Shown here: one piece after another, positions 51,439-51,856 of the stretch
How the letters are laid out: each line of letters starts with the position of its first letter
How positions within the stretch are numbered: position 1 is the stretch's first letter
Assembly (NCBI RefSeq): GCF_018811945.1
Contig: NZ_JACRVU010000019.1
Location: forward strand, 1-51,856
DNA: 51,856 nucleotides
Direction of reading: 5' to 3'
Origin: Gluconobacter sp. P1C6_b
Lineage (GTDB): Bacteria; Pseudomonadota; Alphaproteobacteria; Acetobacterales; Acetobacteraceae
Notes under the pieces: model-generated
Databases searched by the model: none
The model's input: only the letters and a program-made list of their open reading frames with translations
What the model was told of the DNA's origin: nothing
Program-made: the position numbers and the translations under genes

Positions 51439-51856
51439 ATGTCTTCGGAAACGGTCATTGGAGTAGATGTGTCTCGAGACTGGCTTGATGGCTTTTGCCT
51501 GCCAGAAAAGCAGAGATTTCGTTTTCAGAATTCACCTGATGGCCATGCCAGATTACTGGAAACTCTTCAGAGTATGCCGGACGGTCTCACGGTTGGATTT
51601 GAAGCCACCGGTGGACAGGAATGGGCACTCTGGCGTGTTCTCATCAGTATGGGACTCAATGCCGTCCAGTTGCCTCCAGCACAGATCAAAGCTTTCGCAC
51701 TCGCCATGGGGAAACGCGCGAAAACCGATCAGATCGATGCGGAATTGATTGCGCGCTTTATGGCTTTTCGTCCAGAAGCAGGACGAACACTGCCGGATGA
51801 GAAGCTCCAGTTTCTGCGGGCACTGACGGTGCGCAGAGCTCAGATGGTGGAGGCAC
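51439..51856 (+). CDS. IS110-family transposase (DEDD recombinase), N-terminal part
   Basis: From ATG 51439 the frame stays open to the window end (139 codons). The RuvC-like DEDD domain is clear: IGVDVSRDWLDGF (first Asp), TVGFEATGGQEWALW (Glu) and GKRAKTDQIDAELIARFMAF (the Asp pair). A purine-rich GAAAGAGAGAGAG precedes the start. The C-terminal Tnp domain with the catalytic Ser lies outside the window. No terminal inverted repeats are expected for this family. Confidence 0.9.
   Translation, partial: MSSETVIGVDVSRDWLDGFCLPEKQRFRFQNSPDGHARLLETLQSMPDGLTVGFEATGGQEWALWRVLISMGLNAVQLPPAQIKAFALAMGKRAKTDQIDAELIARFMAFRPEAGRTLPDEKLQFLRALTVRRAQMVEA

Noticed and set aside
42180-51856. CRISPR array in the accessory region
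   Set aside because: No regularly spaced repeats of CRISPR length were seen, and no cas-like gene is present.

Overview
The window looks like chromosome of an acetic acid bacterium, most likely Gluconobacter or a close relative in the Acetobacteraceae. The main reasons are a sldB-sldA pair for PQQ-dependent polyol (glycerol/sorbitol) dehydrogenase, a second membrane-anchored quinoprotein dehydrogenase, an OprB-type sugar porin, and several TonB-dependent receptors. These point to periplasmic oxidative fermentation. No database search was possible; assignments rest on motifs and remembered family features.

Region by region: (1) 1-340 is the 3' end of an IS5-family element whose insertion removed the C-terminus of a TonB-dependent siderophore receptor (312-2300). 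An AraC-type regulator follows (2532-3311). (2) 3475-9405 is a heme-iron module. A five-gene minus-strand operon (heme monooxygenase, hmuT, hmuU, hmuV, second heme monooxygenase) diverges from a TonB-dependent heme receptor, with a Fur-box-like site between them. (3) 9490-20868 is a catabolic-looking cluster: TonB receptor, MFS transporter, CapA-type protein, VOC protein and carbamoylase-type amidase on the minus strand, diverging from an AbgB-like amidohydrolase and two tandem LysR paralogues, with an IclR regulator at the end. (4) 21072-28229 is the quinoprotein block: sldBA, an OprB porin and a one-piece membrane quinoprotein dehydrogenase. (5) 28837-39767 holds a DHA2 exporter and a tightly overlapped operon of TetR, RND adaptor, RND pump, outer-membrane channel, a lipase-like lipoprotein and a DUF4105 protein. 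(6) 39800-41978 carries an LtrA-like membrane protein and an N-formylglutamate amidohydrolase.

From the tRNA-Val gene at 42054 onward the content is accessory. A tyrosine integrase with an overlapping excisionase-like gene is followed by small phage- or island-type genes, a Rha-family gene broken by a nested IS5-family pair, and an AT-rich insert with an orphan gene. After that come an SRAP (YedK) gene remnant, a DUF1612 protein, an IS481 copy with an apparent internal deletion, and the start of an IS110-family element. The IS110 leader contains a 36-bp perfect palindrome and a structured stretch that could encode a bridge RNA.

How the genes work together: TonB receptors with Fur-like sites and hmuTUV bring in iron and heme, and the IsdG-type monooxygenases release the iron. 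The OprB porin supplies sugars and polyols to the periplasmic quinoproteins, which feed electrons to ubiquinone. The 9.5-20 kb cluster reads as import plus amide hydrolysis of an unidentified compound, and is the best candidate here for an undescribed pathway.
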